From Candidatus Babeliales bacterium (GTDB lineage Bacteria; Babelota; Babeliae; Babelales; Chromulinivoraceae), in NCBI GenBank assembly GCA_041660205.1, contig JBAZWT010000005.1:1-43259 (forward strand): a DNA stretch of 43,259 nucleotides, written 5' to 3'. This document shows positions 6,613 through 15,052 of the stretch, one piece after another. The first letter of the stretch is position 1. Each line of letters opens with the position of its first letter. The notes beneath the pieces are model-generated. The model searched no databases. It saw only the letters and a program-made list of their open reading frames with translations, and had not been told where the DNA came from. The position numbers and the translations under genes were made by a program.

Positions 6613-8457
6613 TTAAGACATTATACCTTTATCAGGGTAACTTTTTTTTTGCAGTTTGCAACAAGAAAGTATGATGTAAAACCAGTACTGCGCAAGCAAA
6701 AATACCTCTTGGCTCTCTTGCTGGGAGCTTTGAGCTCCTGCAAAATTTATTGCAAGCATCTTGCGTACAAATTGTTGCCATTTTTGCCATGCGTCAGGCG
6801 GTAACTTCAACGCTACAAAACATTGTGCAAGCTCATCTCCCAGCAGATCAAATCCATAAAACTTCCCCAACGTAACAAACAAGTGATATAAAGCTAAGGT
6901 GTTCTGGCTACGATAATTTTTTTTAAATAAATATTTAAAATATAAAGATTGCATCCAAAAGCAGTTGCGTACATAAGGTTCAGAAAACCAGAACGCTCCT
7001 ACTAAGATAGCTAGTATTGCCATCAATATAATTATCCATGTCAGCAGCCGATAGATTAAAGATTGCAACCCGACCTTTTGATTCAAGCTCATGTTACCTA
7101 AACTCGTTTGATTCAAACTCATTTGGTTCAAATAAATTTGGTTAATAAAATTAATTTCATGATCTTTAAAAACATACGGTTGCTCTACGTTAGATTTTTT
7201 TACGATGCCAGACGCCTGCTCTTTTTTATCTGACGGCACTGTATCCGATACCACTGGCGCTGCAGCAGTAATTGTCAGTAACGCTTTATCACTTTTAAGG
7301 GTTTTATATGTTTGTGAGCTAAGATCGAAATACGCAAACTTCTGAGGCTCAATAGTAAATGTTCCATCGTTATCACCTTGAATAATCCATTCAAATTTTT
7401 TACTAGACTGCTCATCGCTTAAACGCTCTGTTGTGCTATTACCTTGGTAGCTATTCAGACCATCAGGAAGTTTTAATTCAGGTGCTTTTATGATTTCAAG
7501 ATTTCCATCTCCACGGATAACCATAGTTGCAACCAAACCTTGCCCAACCGCTCCCTTTTTTTGCTGCAATTCAAAAACGCAACTGTCAAAAGTTCCAATT
7601 GCAGTCACGTCTTTAAATTCTTTACTACGGGGCAATGGTTTAACTTCTAGCGTTTTTGGATTTGATCGAACAGCGCTTTGCATACTAAATCCAAACACTG
7701 AACCAAAACCACTTTGATATTTTAAAGCAGGAATAAACGCAGCTTGAAACATAGGAATTGTTAACGTACCAGTTTTTTCCGGATACAGTTCCATCATCCA
7801 CTGCTCATGGTCATACTGCTCATTACCTATTTTAGTAGATCCTTTTTGCGAACTTTCGGAAACAAATCCACGATGAAAATTATTAAGCTGTGAATCAGAA
7901 AGCATTAATTGTTGATACTGATCTTGGTAGCAAAAACGAATGAGCAGTTTTACTTTTTGTCCAACATACACCGACTTATTATCAATAGCTGCGTGTAGCA
8001 CGTATGGCTGTTTATGATGCTTAGCAGGAGTAATAGTTGTCCCGTCACCAACTTCTATTTTTATTTTTTCTGAAAAAACGCTGTCGCCATTACCGTCTTG
8101 AATTTCTATAGGCCCTAAAGAAAATGAGCCTTTTTTTTCAGGAGTTACAACATACATAAACGTAATTTTTTTACTTTGTTGTCCATTAATAAATGAAATT
8201 TCTTGCTGAGTGCCGCATGGTGACATAGGAAAATGTTGGAACTCAGAAAGATTTTTTGGTTCCTGAGCATTTTCAAAATTCTCTGCTTTCACGTAAAGAT
8301 AAAATGGTACACCAGCTTCTACTTGGTTAACCAAATTTTTTTGCATGTCATACATCTGTATATGTATCTTTTTATCATGCCCAAAAAGCTCTCCACATAA
8401 AACTAGTACGTAAAAAAGTGACGAGTATGCTAGCGCTTTACCAATTTTTTTGTCCAT
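6613..8457 (-). CDS. batD: BatD-like protein (aerotolerance operon)
   Basis: A large membrane-anchored envelope protein. It has a signal peptide (LAYSSLFYVLVLCG), a long beta-rich periplasmic part with the segment order of BatD (GVPFYLYVKAENFE, YVGQKVKLLIRFCYQDQ, KKGAVGQGLVATMVIRGDGNLE, WIIQGDNDGTFTIEP) and a single late transmembrane helix (about residues 475-500), followed by a cytoplasmic helical tail. I place the start at the ATG at 8457, preceded by GGGAG at a 9-base spacing; an ATG at 8484 is also in frame. The start overlaps the end of batC by 20 bases. Just before the membrane helix there is a short SLNQ-type tandem repeat (DNA about 7080-7145). Bat proteins are linked to stress tolerance and envelope integrity; their biochemical role is unclear. 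Confidence 0.85.
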   Translation of the reverse strand: MDKKIGKALAYSSLFYVLVLCGELFGHDKKIHIQMYDMQKNLVNQVEAGVPFYLYVKAENFENAQEPKNLSEFQHFPMSPCGTQQEISFINGQQSKKITFMYVVTPEKKGSFSLGPIEIQDGNGDSVFSEKIKIEVGDGTTITPAKHHKQPYVLHAAIDNKSVYVGQKVKLLIRFCYQDQYQQLMLSDSQLNNFHRGFVSESSQKGSTKIGNEQYDHEQWMMELYPEKTGTLTIPMFQAAFIPALKYQSGFGSVFGFSMQSAVRSNPKTLEVKPLPRSKEFKDVTAIGTFDSCVFELQQKKGAVGQGLVATMVIRGDGNLEIIKAPELKLPDGLNSYQGNSTTERLSDEQSSKKFEWIIQGDNDGTFTIEPQKFAYFDLSSQTYKTLKSDKALLTITAAAPVVSDTVPSDKKEQASGIVKKSNVEQPYVFKDHEINFINQIYLNQMSLNQTSLGNMSLNQKVGLQSLIYRLLTWIIILMAILAILVGAFWFSEPYVRNCFWMQSLYFKYLFKKNYRSQNTLALYHLFVTLGKFYGFDLLGDELAQCFVALKLPPDAWQKWQQFVRKMLAINFAGAQSSQQESQEVFLLAQYWFYIILSCCKLQKKSYPDKGIMS

Positions 8458-9496
8458 ATTTTGCCGCTCCCGATTTTGAAACATTCATTTTCAATATTTG
8501 TTTTTGCAAATTATCTTCATGCTCAGACATTTTCTGCATCACAAGTGCACTACGTTTATCTAAGCGATCATCATCTTCAGGCTTTGCTTCCACCTGCTCT
8601 GCAAGTTCATCTTGCAGCTCTGCAGCATTGCCTTTTTCATCTTGGTCATTAAACTGATCTTGTTGCTCTTGTGATTTTTGTAAGGACTGTTCTTGTTGTT
8701 TTTCTTTTTGTGTTTGCTTTCCATCTCTTGTTTGCTTCTTGGACTTTTCAAGCTGCTGATCTTTATTTTCCTGAGTATCATTTTCATCAGCTTGCTGATC
8801 AGCTTGATTATCTTGCTCATCCCCTTTGTTATTTTTACCCTGCTGTTTTTTCTGCTTGCTGCTTTCCTGTTTTTGCTTTTCTTTCTGGTCTAGATCGTCA
8901 GAATCTTGATCACTTGAGTCTTGATCATCTGATTGTTGATCATTCGATCGCTGATCGTTCGATCGCTGATCCTTTTTATTTTTTTTCTGTTTTCCGTCTT
9001 TATTTTTTTGATTTTCATCTTTTTGATCATCGGATCCATTATCTTGATCTTGCTGGTCTGGTGGTTGCTGCATCATTTTTTTAACAATATCTATATTCTG
9101 CTGAGCTTGCTGATTTTTCGGATTTACTTCCAAAACTTTTTCATACGATTTCAATGCATTCTCAAGTTTTTTAAGCTGCACGTATGCATTACCTTCATTA
9201 AATAATGCTTGCTCTAGCAGTACATTGTTTTTACCAGCAGACTGCTCTGCGCGATCGAAATAATGCTGAGCATCTTCAAATCGATTTTGTTTATATAAAG
9301 ATAAGCCAACGTTATAATTTGCCTCAGGATCGTATGGACTGCTCTCAAGAATTTTGCTGTATTCCGCTTGAGCACGTTTAAAATCTTTTTTGGCAAAAGC
9401 ATGATTACCACGATAGTTCGATAAACTATCAACAATAAAATTTGAATGAATAAAACATGAATTTAACAACGTTGCAAAAATAATAGATCTTTTCAT
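8438..9496 (-). CDS. batC: BatC-like TPR protein with long Q/D/K-rich tail
   Basis: The frame is open back to 9520, but the ATG at 9496 overlaps the batB stop as ATGA, the usual coupled arrangement, and is preferred. After a hydrophobic leader, three TPR repeats cover about residues 26-130 (YRGNHAFAKKDFKRAQAEYS, ANYNVGLSLYKQNRFEDAQ, LFNEGNAYVQLKKLENAL). The remaining two-thirds is low complexity, built of Q, D, N, K, S and E, and includes short tandem repeats of the type SNDQRSNDQ (DNA around 8930-8970). A final segment near residues 300-352 looks more ordered. TPR proteins in bat loci are thought to scaffold the vWA proteins. The disordered tail is longer than I expect for BatC. Confidence 0.85.
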   Translation of the reverse strand: MKRSIIFATLLNSCFIHSNFIVDSLSNYRGNHAFAKKDFKRAQAEYSKILESSPYDPEANYNVGLSLYKQNRFEDAQHYFDRAEQSAGKNNVLLEQALFNEGNAYVQLKKLENALKSYEKVLEVNPKNQQAQQNIDIVKKMMQQPPDQQDQDNGSDDQKDENQKNKDGKQKKNKKDQRSNDQRSNDQQSDDQDSSDQDSDDLDQKEKQKQESSKQKKQQGKNNKGDEQDNQADQQADENDTQENKDQQLEKSKKQTRDGKQTQKEKQQEQSLQKSQEQQDQFNDQDEKGNAAELQDELAEQVEAKPEDDDRLDKRSALVMQKMSEHEDNLQKQILKMNVSKSGAAKYGQKNW

Positions 9497-10491
9497 AATA
9501 ACCATTCCACAGCACAACATATAAAACTTACCGCAATAAAATAGGGATACTGCTCTTGAAATCTCGAAACAGACCTTCCCTCTAAACTGTCTTTTTCAAA
9601 AGACTGAACAATTGAAATAAACTGCTTAATATCATCATCAGACTCGACCATGCGGATATATTTTCCACCGGTTTGCTCTGACAAGTTTTTTAAAACTTCT
9701 TCATTTAATTTCGACATAACAATGGCACCCTTGTCATCTTTTTCAAATCCAATGCACGCACCCTTATGATTAACTATCGGAATAGGTGCCCCGCGAGACG
9801 TTCCAACTCCAAAGGTAAAAACAGACAAACCTTGCTCTTCAGCTTTGCTTTTTACCCCTGCAAGATTTGTTGAAAAATCTTCACCATCTGTAAAAAGACA
9901 CACTAATTTTGTTTTTTTTGTTGGCATCGACTCAAATACCGAAATAGCTCGGGACAAAGCTCCTTCAATGGTTGTCGTGCCCGAAGAAATTGTTTCAACA
10001 TCAAGCCCATCTAAAAACATAAAAAACGCTGAGTAGTCAGTAGTTAACGGACATTGCAGTACTGTTTCACCAGAGAAAAGAAGTAAGCCCACTCGCTCAC
10101 ATGATAAATTACAAAGTAGTTTTTTAATCTTTTTTTTAACGAATTCTAATCGATTCGGTTTGGCATCTTGGGCAAGCATGCTGCGAGAAATATCAACTGC
10201 TATTAAAAGATCACGACCTTCTTGCTCAACAATCTCATCTTTTTTATTCCACTGTGGTCGCAGCAAAGCAAGCATTAAAAAACAAAAGCCTATAAAAAAT
10301 AGTGCTGTTTTAATCACGCGACGCGTGAGTGATGCATTTTTCACCAAAAGATCTCGCCATTTTTTTAAAGCTAAACGATCAAGTGCTCGCATAGTCTTAA
10401 ACCAACGAATGAGTAAAAATATTAAAACGATAGATGTTAAAACAATGGCCAGAGAAATATTTTGTAAGCCAGCCCAATGAATATTTTGCAT
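9493..10491 (-). CDS. batB: BatB-like von Willebrand factor A domain protein
   Basis: 332 residues: N-terminal membrane helix (about 12-29), a second helix (about 61-78), then a vWA domain. The metal-ion adhesion site is complete: DISRS (100-104), a threonine in SGTTT (170-174) and D202 in FTDGED. A C-terminal hydrophobic segment (FIAVSFICCAVEWLL) anchors the end. It sits between batA (15 bases upstream) and batC (ATGA overlap), which identifies it as BatB. Typical partners MoxR and a DUF58 protein, normally upstream of batA, are absent here. Confidence 0.9.
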   Translation of the reverse strand: MQNIHWAGLQNISLAIVLTSIVLIFLLIRWFKTMRALDRLALKKWRDLLVKNASLTRRVIKTALFFIGFCFLMLALLRPQWNKKDEIVEQEGRDLLIAVDISRSMLAQDAKPNRLEFVKKKIKKLLCNLSCERVGLLLFSGETVLQCPLTTDYSAFFMFLDGLDVETISSGTTTIEGALSRAISVFESMPTKKTKLVCLFTDGEDFSTNLAGVKSKAEEQGLSVFTFGVGTSRGAPIPIVNHKGACIGFEKDDKGAIVMSKLNEEVLKNLSEQTGGKYIRMVESDDDIKQFISIVQSFEKDSLEGRSVSRFQEQYPYFIAVSFICCAVEWLL

Positions 10492-10506
10492 GTTCTACTT
10501 ATCCTC

Positions 10507-11508
10507 TTATACAATAAACCAAACCCATGTTGCTACAAACAATTCAAAACTTATCAACATTATCACCCACCACAAAATAGGCATAAAATAATCGTGATAT
10601 TTATTATACAATTCAGTCTCGTATGATTTTTTTTCGAGTTTATCAATTTTGTCATAAATCATTTTTAAATCTTGTGGTTTTTTTGCTTCAAAAAACTGTC
10701 CACCCGTTTCTTGTGCAACTTTTTGGAGCAAAGACTTATTAAGCGGCATTCCAGCAACCCGAACTCCAAAAACAGGATCATCGATAAGTCCTCCTTGGTC
10801 ACCACCAATGCCAATCGTATAAACTTTTACACCAATATTTTTAGCAACGAGTAAGGCATCTTTAGGATCAAGATCTCCAGGTGACGGTTCACCGTCAGTA
10901 AGCAGCACGATGATTTTACTTTTTGATTTTGTTGTTTGCAGTCTTCGAACTGCAGTTACAAGTCCCTGGGAAAGCATGGTGCCATCGGCCATATCACGGC
11001 TTGGCTGCCCAATTTCTAAATCACTGACAATCTCTTTTAAAATATTTTTATCAAGCGTTAACGGACATCGAGCGATTGCATACCGACCAAAAATAACAAG
11101 TCCTATTGCATCATTTTGTCTTTTATCTATAAAGTTTAATGCTTCTTGCTTTGCAACCGATAAACGAGACCGACGATCTTTAATATCATCAAAGAAATTC
11201 ATACTTCCTGAGACATCAAGTACAAGAACAATATCTATTCCATCAACAGTAATTTTGGATTTCGAGTCAACAAATTGCGGCTTACCTATCAAAATTGCCA
11301 TCAGCACTAAACTGATCAAGCGAATCCAAAAGAAAAACTTTGCAGGTAGTGATGAAGCCTGAAGTCCGCGCTTTTGTAAAAAATCAGCAAGTGGATAAAC
11401 ATAAAGCGTAGGTTGATACCATTTATAACGAATAAAAATTATGAACGCTAAGAACGCAAGGCTCACAATCAAAGGCACCTGGTAAGCGAATTGAAAAAAG
11501 GTAGCCAC
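10507..11508 (-). CDS. batA: BatA-like von Willebrand factor A domain protein
   Basis: 333 residues with the same layout as BatB: membrane helices near 8-27 and 58-76, then a vWA domain with DVSGS (98-102), a threonine in DGTML (175-179) and D205 in LLTDGEPSPGD. A last helix lies near 313-332. The domain pair at 9493-10491 and here probably arose by duplication. The start codon is GTG at 11508, preceded by AAGGA eight bases upstream. First gene of the operon batA-batB-batC-batD-symporter; it diverges from topA across a 270-base intergenic region. Confidence 0.9.
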   Translation of the reverse strand: MATFFQFAYQVPLIVSLAFLAFIIFIRYKWYQPTLYVYPLADFLQKRGLQASSLPAKFFFWIRLISLVLMAILIGKPQFVDSKSKITVDGIDIVLVLDVSGSMNFFDDIKDRRSRLSVAKQEALNFIDKRQNDAIGLVIFGRYAIARCPLTLDKNILKEIVSDLEIGQPSRDMADGTMLSQGLVTAVRRLQTTKSKSKIIVLLTDGEPSPGDLDPKDALLVAKNIGVKVYTIGIGGDQGGLIDDPVFGVRVAGMPLNKSLLQKVAQETGGQFFEAKKPQDLKMIYDKIDKLEKKSYETELYNKYHDYFMPILWWVIMLISFELFVATWVWFIV

Positions 11509-11690
11509 GGCAACAATCCTTATTTTTTATACTTCTTATGAAACCTCAGCTTGCTGATAAAATTAACACCTAAGTGAGCAAAATTACTTCAAAAAGCTAA
11601 ACTCTCATAGTTCCAAAGGAGATCTGTTAAATCTATATTCAAATTTTGTTTAAAAGTATCACAAAGAAAATAAAAATTTAAGCCTGAGAT

Positions 11691-11719
11691 TTGACTTATC
11701 AGACAAAATCCTTTATCTA
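11691..11719 (+). promoter_or_regulatory. Candidate promoter for topA
   Basis: TTGACT (11691-11696), 17-bp spacer, TATCTA (11714-11719). The -35 box is good and the -10 box weak. It lies about 60 bases before the topA ATG. The rest of the 11509-11778 gap contains no ORF or RNA that I can recognise. Confidence 0.4.
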
Positions 11720-11778
11720 TACAAATAACTACGTCAAAGCACACATCAAATCTCTCTTCACTTTTTAACTAGAACGAT

Positions 11779-14043
11779 ATGAAAAAACTGCTCATTGTTG
11801 AATCACCTGGAAAAATCAAAACCATTACAAAATTTCTTGATAATGAATTTAAAGTGATGTCCACCGTTGGACACATTAAAGATCTTCCTTCAAAAGGTCT
11901 TGGAATCACCATGGAAAATGATGGTATTCAACTCGAGTACGTTACAATTAAAGATAAAGAAAAAGTCATCAGTGAAATTGTCAAAGCAGCTAAATCATCT
12001 GATGAAGTCTATCTTGCGCCAGATCCTGACCGTGAAGGGGAGATCATTGCATGGCACGTGGAGCAAGAAATTAAAAAGTTTGTTCCCGAAGATAAAATTC
12101 ACCGTATCACTTTTAACGAAATCACTAAGTCAGCAATTGTTGACGCAATTAAACATCCTTCAAAAGTTGACCTTCCTAAAGTGTTTGCACAACAAGCGCG
12201 TCGAGTTTTAGATCGCTGGGTTGGTTACGAAGTATCTCCGATTCTATGGAGAAAACTAGCTAAAGGACTTTCAGCAGGACGAGTTCAATCGGTAGCTCTT
12301 AAAATAGTTTGTCAGCGCGAAAAAGAGATTAGAGCTTTTAAGGCTGAAGAATATTGGTCTCTCGAAGGTGCTTTCAATCACGGAAAAAATAGTTTCAACG
12401 CAATGTTGACTCATATCAATAAAAAAGCTGCTGAGCTCAAAAGCGAAGCTGAAACAACTAAAGTGGTCAACGATTTAAAAAATACAAATTATTTCATTGA
12501 AAGCATTGTTGATAAAGAGCGTATCAAAAATCCTGTAGCGCCATTTATCACAAGTAGTTTGCAACAAGCAGCTGTTAACAAGCTTGGCTTTTCAGTTAAA
12601 AAAACTATGACACTTGCTCAAAGCATGTATGAAGGTGTTCCGCTTGAAGATCCAAAAGCTCCAACAGCGCTTATTACCTACATGAGAACTGATTCAACGC
12701 GACTATCTCAAACTGCAATTGATGGTGCCAGAGAATTTATCATGGCTGAGTGGGGAAAAACCTATTTACCTTCAAAGCCAAATTTATATGGCAAAAAAGA
12801 AGGTGCTCAAGACGCTCACGAAGCAATCAGACCAATTGACATGAGTTTAAAACCAGATGACATACGGCCTTATGTTTCAGCAGAAATTTATAAATTATAC
12901 CAGCTTATCTGGTCACGAGCTGTTGCATCACAAATGAAACCTGCCATCTATGCGCAACGCCAAGTTATCATTAACGCTGGAAAATATACCTTCAGAGTTA
13001 CTGGGTCAACATTAACGTTTGACGGATTTTTAAAAGCGTATCAAACAGAAGAAGAAGATGACGACAAAGTTGTTAAATTGCCAAATGGGCTTGCTGAAAA
13101 AGATCCATTAGCTCTTGAAAAGCTAGACCCTAAGCAACATTTTACTCAACCACCAGCAAAATTTTCTGAAGCGACGCTTGTCAAAGAACTTGAAAAACAA
13201 GGAATTGGCAGACCAAGTACCTATGCAACTATTTTAAGCACGATTCAGGCACGAAAATATGTCGAGCTCGATAAAAAACGTTTTATACCAACTGACCTTG
13301 GTATGAAAGTAACTGAAATGCTTGATGAAAATCTTCCTAAGATTATGGATCTTAAATTTACAGCACACATGGAAGAAGATCTTGATAAAATTGCAACAGG
13401 CCAACTTGAGCGTGATGTTTTGCTAAAAGAATTTTGGGGCTCTTTCGAAAAAGATTTAGAAAAATTCAAAGGTCAAACAAGCAAGCTTGGTAAAAAAACT
13501 TTAGAAGAAACTGAAATTGAATGCCCAACATGCAAAGAAAGAAAATTAGTTGTACGACTTGGAAAAAATGGCAGTTTCCTTGGATGCCCTGGTTTTCCAA
13601 AATGTACTTTTACAAGTAAATTTGAACGCAAAGATGATGGTTCAATCGTTCTTTCTGAGGACACAGAAGGTCCAACGCTTTTAGATGAAGCTTGCAGCAA
13701 ATGCAGCAAACCTATGCGTAAAATGAAAGGCCGATTCGGCGAATTTATTGCATGCTCAGGATATCCAGAATGCAAAAACATCAAACAAAACATTGCATCG
13801 TTTCCATGTCCTTTGTGCGGTGGAACTATCGCTGAACGCAAATGGCGCGGTGGAAAATTATGGGGTTGCCAAAACTATCCTAAATGTAAATTCTCGATTT
13901 TCTCAGACATTGAGCAAACTCCATGTCCAAAATGTAACAAAAGTGTCTACATGATCAAAAAAACAGATCGCACTGGAAAAACAACGCTGATCTGTCCACA
14001 AGATGATTGTAAGCACACCGTGACATTGGAAGAACAAAATTAA
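11779..14043 (+). CDS. topA: DNA topoisomerase I
   Basis: A type IA topoisomerase that relaxes negative supercoils. A Toprim domain opens the protein (KKLLIVESPGKIKTI, residues 2-16; acidic triad DPDREGE at 82-88). The active-site tyrosine is Y301 in ITYMRTDSTR, and GIGRPSTYATI marks the core end. The C-terminus holds four four-cysteine zinc ribbons (about 582-609, 639-665, 677-703 and 716-744). Length (754) is normal. Notably, zinc ribbons 2-4 recur as an independent membrane-anchored gene 390 bases downstream (14401-14916). Genes 14059 and 14401 follow at 15 and 6 bases, so all three are probably one transcript. Confidence 0.97.
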   Translation: MKKLLIVESPGKIKTITKFLDNEFKVMSTVGHIKDLPSKGLGITMENDGIQLEYVTIKDKEKVISEIVKAAKSSDEVYLAPDPDREGEIIAWHVEQEIKKFVPEDKIHRITFNEITKSAIVDAIKHPSKVDLPKVFAQQARRVLDRWVGYEVSPILWRKLAKGLSAGRVQSVALKIVCQREKEIRAFKAEEYWSLEGAFNHGKNSFNAMLTHINKKAAELKSEAETTKVVNDLKNTNYFIESIVDKERIKNPVAPFITSSLQQAAVNKLGFSVKKTMTLAQSMYEGVPLEDPKAPTALITYMRTDSTRLSQTAIDGAREFIMAEWGKTYLPSKPNLYGKKEGAQDAHEAIRPIDMSLKPDDIRPYVSAEIYKLYQLIWSRAVASQMKPAIYAQRQVIINAGKYTFRVTGSTLTFDGFLKAYQTEEEDDDKVVKLPNGLAEKDPLALEKLDPKQHFTQPPAKFSEATLVKELEKQGIGRPSTYATILSTIQARKYVELDKKRFIPTDLGMKVTEMLDENLPKIMDLKFTAHMEEDLDKIATGQLERDVLLKEFWGSFEKDLEKFKGQTSKLGKKTLEETEIECPTCKERKLVVRLGKNGSFLGCPGFPKCTFTSKFERKDDGSIVLSEDTEGPTLLDEACSKCSKPMRKMKGRFGEFIACSGYPECKNIKQNIASFPCPLCGGTIAERKWRGGKLWGCQNYPKCKFSIFSDIEQTPCPKCNKSVYMIKKTDRTGKTTLICPQDDCKHTVTLEEQN

Positions 14044-14058
14044 TCCTTAGGAACATTC

Positions 14059-14394
14059 ATGAACAAAAAGAATTTCAAATTTTTCGCACTTTTCTCTTTT
14101 CTAGTTTTTTCATCTGCAAACAGCTACAGCATGTTCAGAGCAACTCGACCACAGATCAGCACGTTACCATTCATAGCTTTAAGAAATTGTTCAACTAGTC
14201 CTGAAAAGCCACAAGAAACTGCTCAAGCAAGTGAAACTCCAAAAAAAACAAATGAGACTAAGCGTTCTGAAACAAGAATGCATCAAGAAGATATGGATGA
14301 AATAAAATCACATATAGAAGATAACGGAGTTAATTATTTTCTTATATTTTGTATAGGCTTGATAACAGGCGGCGCAGCTCGATCCCATAAATAA
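14059..14394 (+). CDS. Small exported or membrane protein, function unknown
   Basis: 111 residues. A signal peptide (MNKKNFKFFALFSFLVFSSA, cleavage near NSYS) is followed by a low-complexity P/E/T/K-rich middle (about residues 50-78) and a C-terminal hydrophobic segment (YFLIFCIGLITGGAA, about 93-107) that would anchor the end in a membrane. No family recognised. It lies between topA and the membrane-anchored zinc-ribbon protein, with AGGA before the ATG. The placement suggests co-expression with both, but gives no function. Confidence 0.6.
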   Translation: MNKKNFKFFALFSFLVFSSANSYSMFRATRPQISTLPFIALRNCSTSPEKPQETAQASETPKKTNETKRSETRMHQEDMDEIKSHIEDNGVNYFLIFCIGLITGGAARSHK

Positions 14395-14400
14395 AAAATT

Positions 14401-14916
14401 ATGTTTATAAAAAAATCAGCAACATTTGTATGGTCAGTTGTCGCAATCATAGCGCTGGCTATTTTAAGCATTGTTTGTTGGCGCGTTAGTCCTACGATTG
14501 CAAAAACAACTACGCCTTCTGAAAAATCTGCTCAAAAAAAAGAACGCTGCCCTCTTGGATCATGTGAAAAGTGTGACAAGCCTCTGCGCAAAGTACATGG
14601 TCGTTTTGGCGATTTTGTAGGATGCTCAGGTTATCCAGAGTGCACCTACATTCAGCGCAAAAAAGCTTCATTTTGTTGCCCGCAGTGCGCGGGGTACATA
14701 GAAGAACGAAAATGGAGTGGCGGAACTTTATGGGGCTGCAACAAATACCCAGAATGTCGTTATGCAATTTTTTCAGACATCCAAGATAGTCCATGCAGCG
14801 AGTGCGACAAATTTCCCTACATGCTTAAAAAAACTGATAAAGATGGAAATATAACGCTCTCATGCCCAAACGAAAACTGCAAAAAGTTTGCTCGAACAGA
14901 TGAAAGTAAGCCTTAA
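14401..14916 (+). CDS. Membrane-anchored topoisomerase-I-type zinc-ribbon protein
   Basis: 171 residues. An N-terminal hydrophobic segment (about residues 9-29, WSVVAIIALAILSIVCW) acts as a signal anchor or signal peptide, with positive residues in front. After a short linker come three zinc ribbons: C55/C58/C75/C81, C93/C96/C113/C119 and C132/C135/C155/C160. Residues 55-160 align without any gap to TopA residues 639-744; by hand count 62 of 106 positions are identical and every zinc ligand is kept. It is thus a copy of the nearby topA tail, detached from the enzyme and given a membrane or export signal. The anchor's orientation (positive N-terminus) predicts that the ribbons face the periplasm or are secreted. 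Possible roles are binding of extracellular or host nucleic acid, or DNA uptake; none is shown. Confidence 0.85.
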   Translation: MFIKKSATFVWSVVAIIALAILSIVCWRVSPTIAKTTTPSEKSAQKKERCPLGSCEKCDKPLRKVHGRFGDFVGCSGYPECTYIQRKKASFCCPQCAGYIEERKWSGGTLWGCNKYPECRYAIFSDIQDSPCSECDKFPYMLKKTDKDGNITLSCPNENCKKFARTDESKP

Positions 14917-15052
14917 AACTATACTTTCTAAGATTTTTCGTTATTCTATTTTTTGGACTATTATTTTATTTATAGGAAAAATAGTCAATATTTACACCTC
15001 TCCAAATATAAGAAATAAAAATTTAATAATTACATAAGAAAGGTAATTTTCT

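Noticed and set aside
8671..9205. Three long plus-strand ORFs opposite batC.
   Set aside because: They are antisense reflections of the low-complexity Q/D/K codons of BatC, with poly-F/L translations and no ribosome sites.
10910..11362. A 150-codon plus-strand ORF opposite batA.
   Set aside because: BatA has intact vWA motifs on the other strand; the antisense product has no recognisable features.
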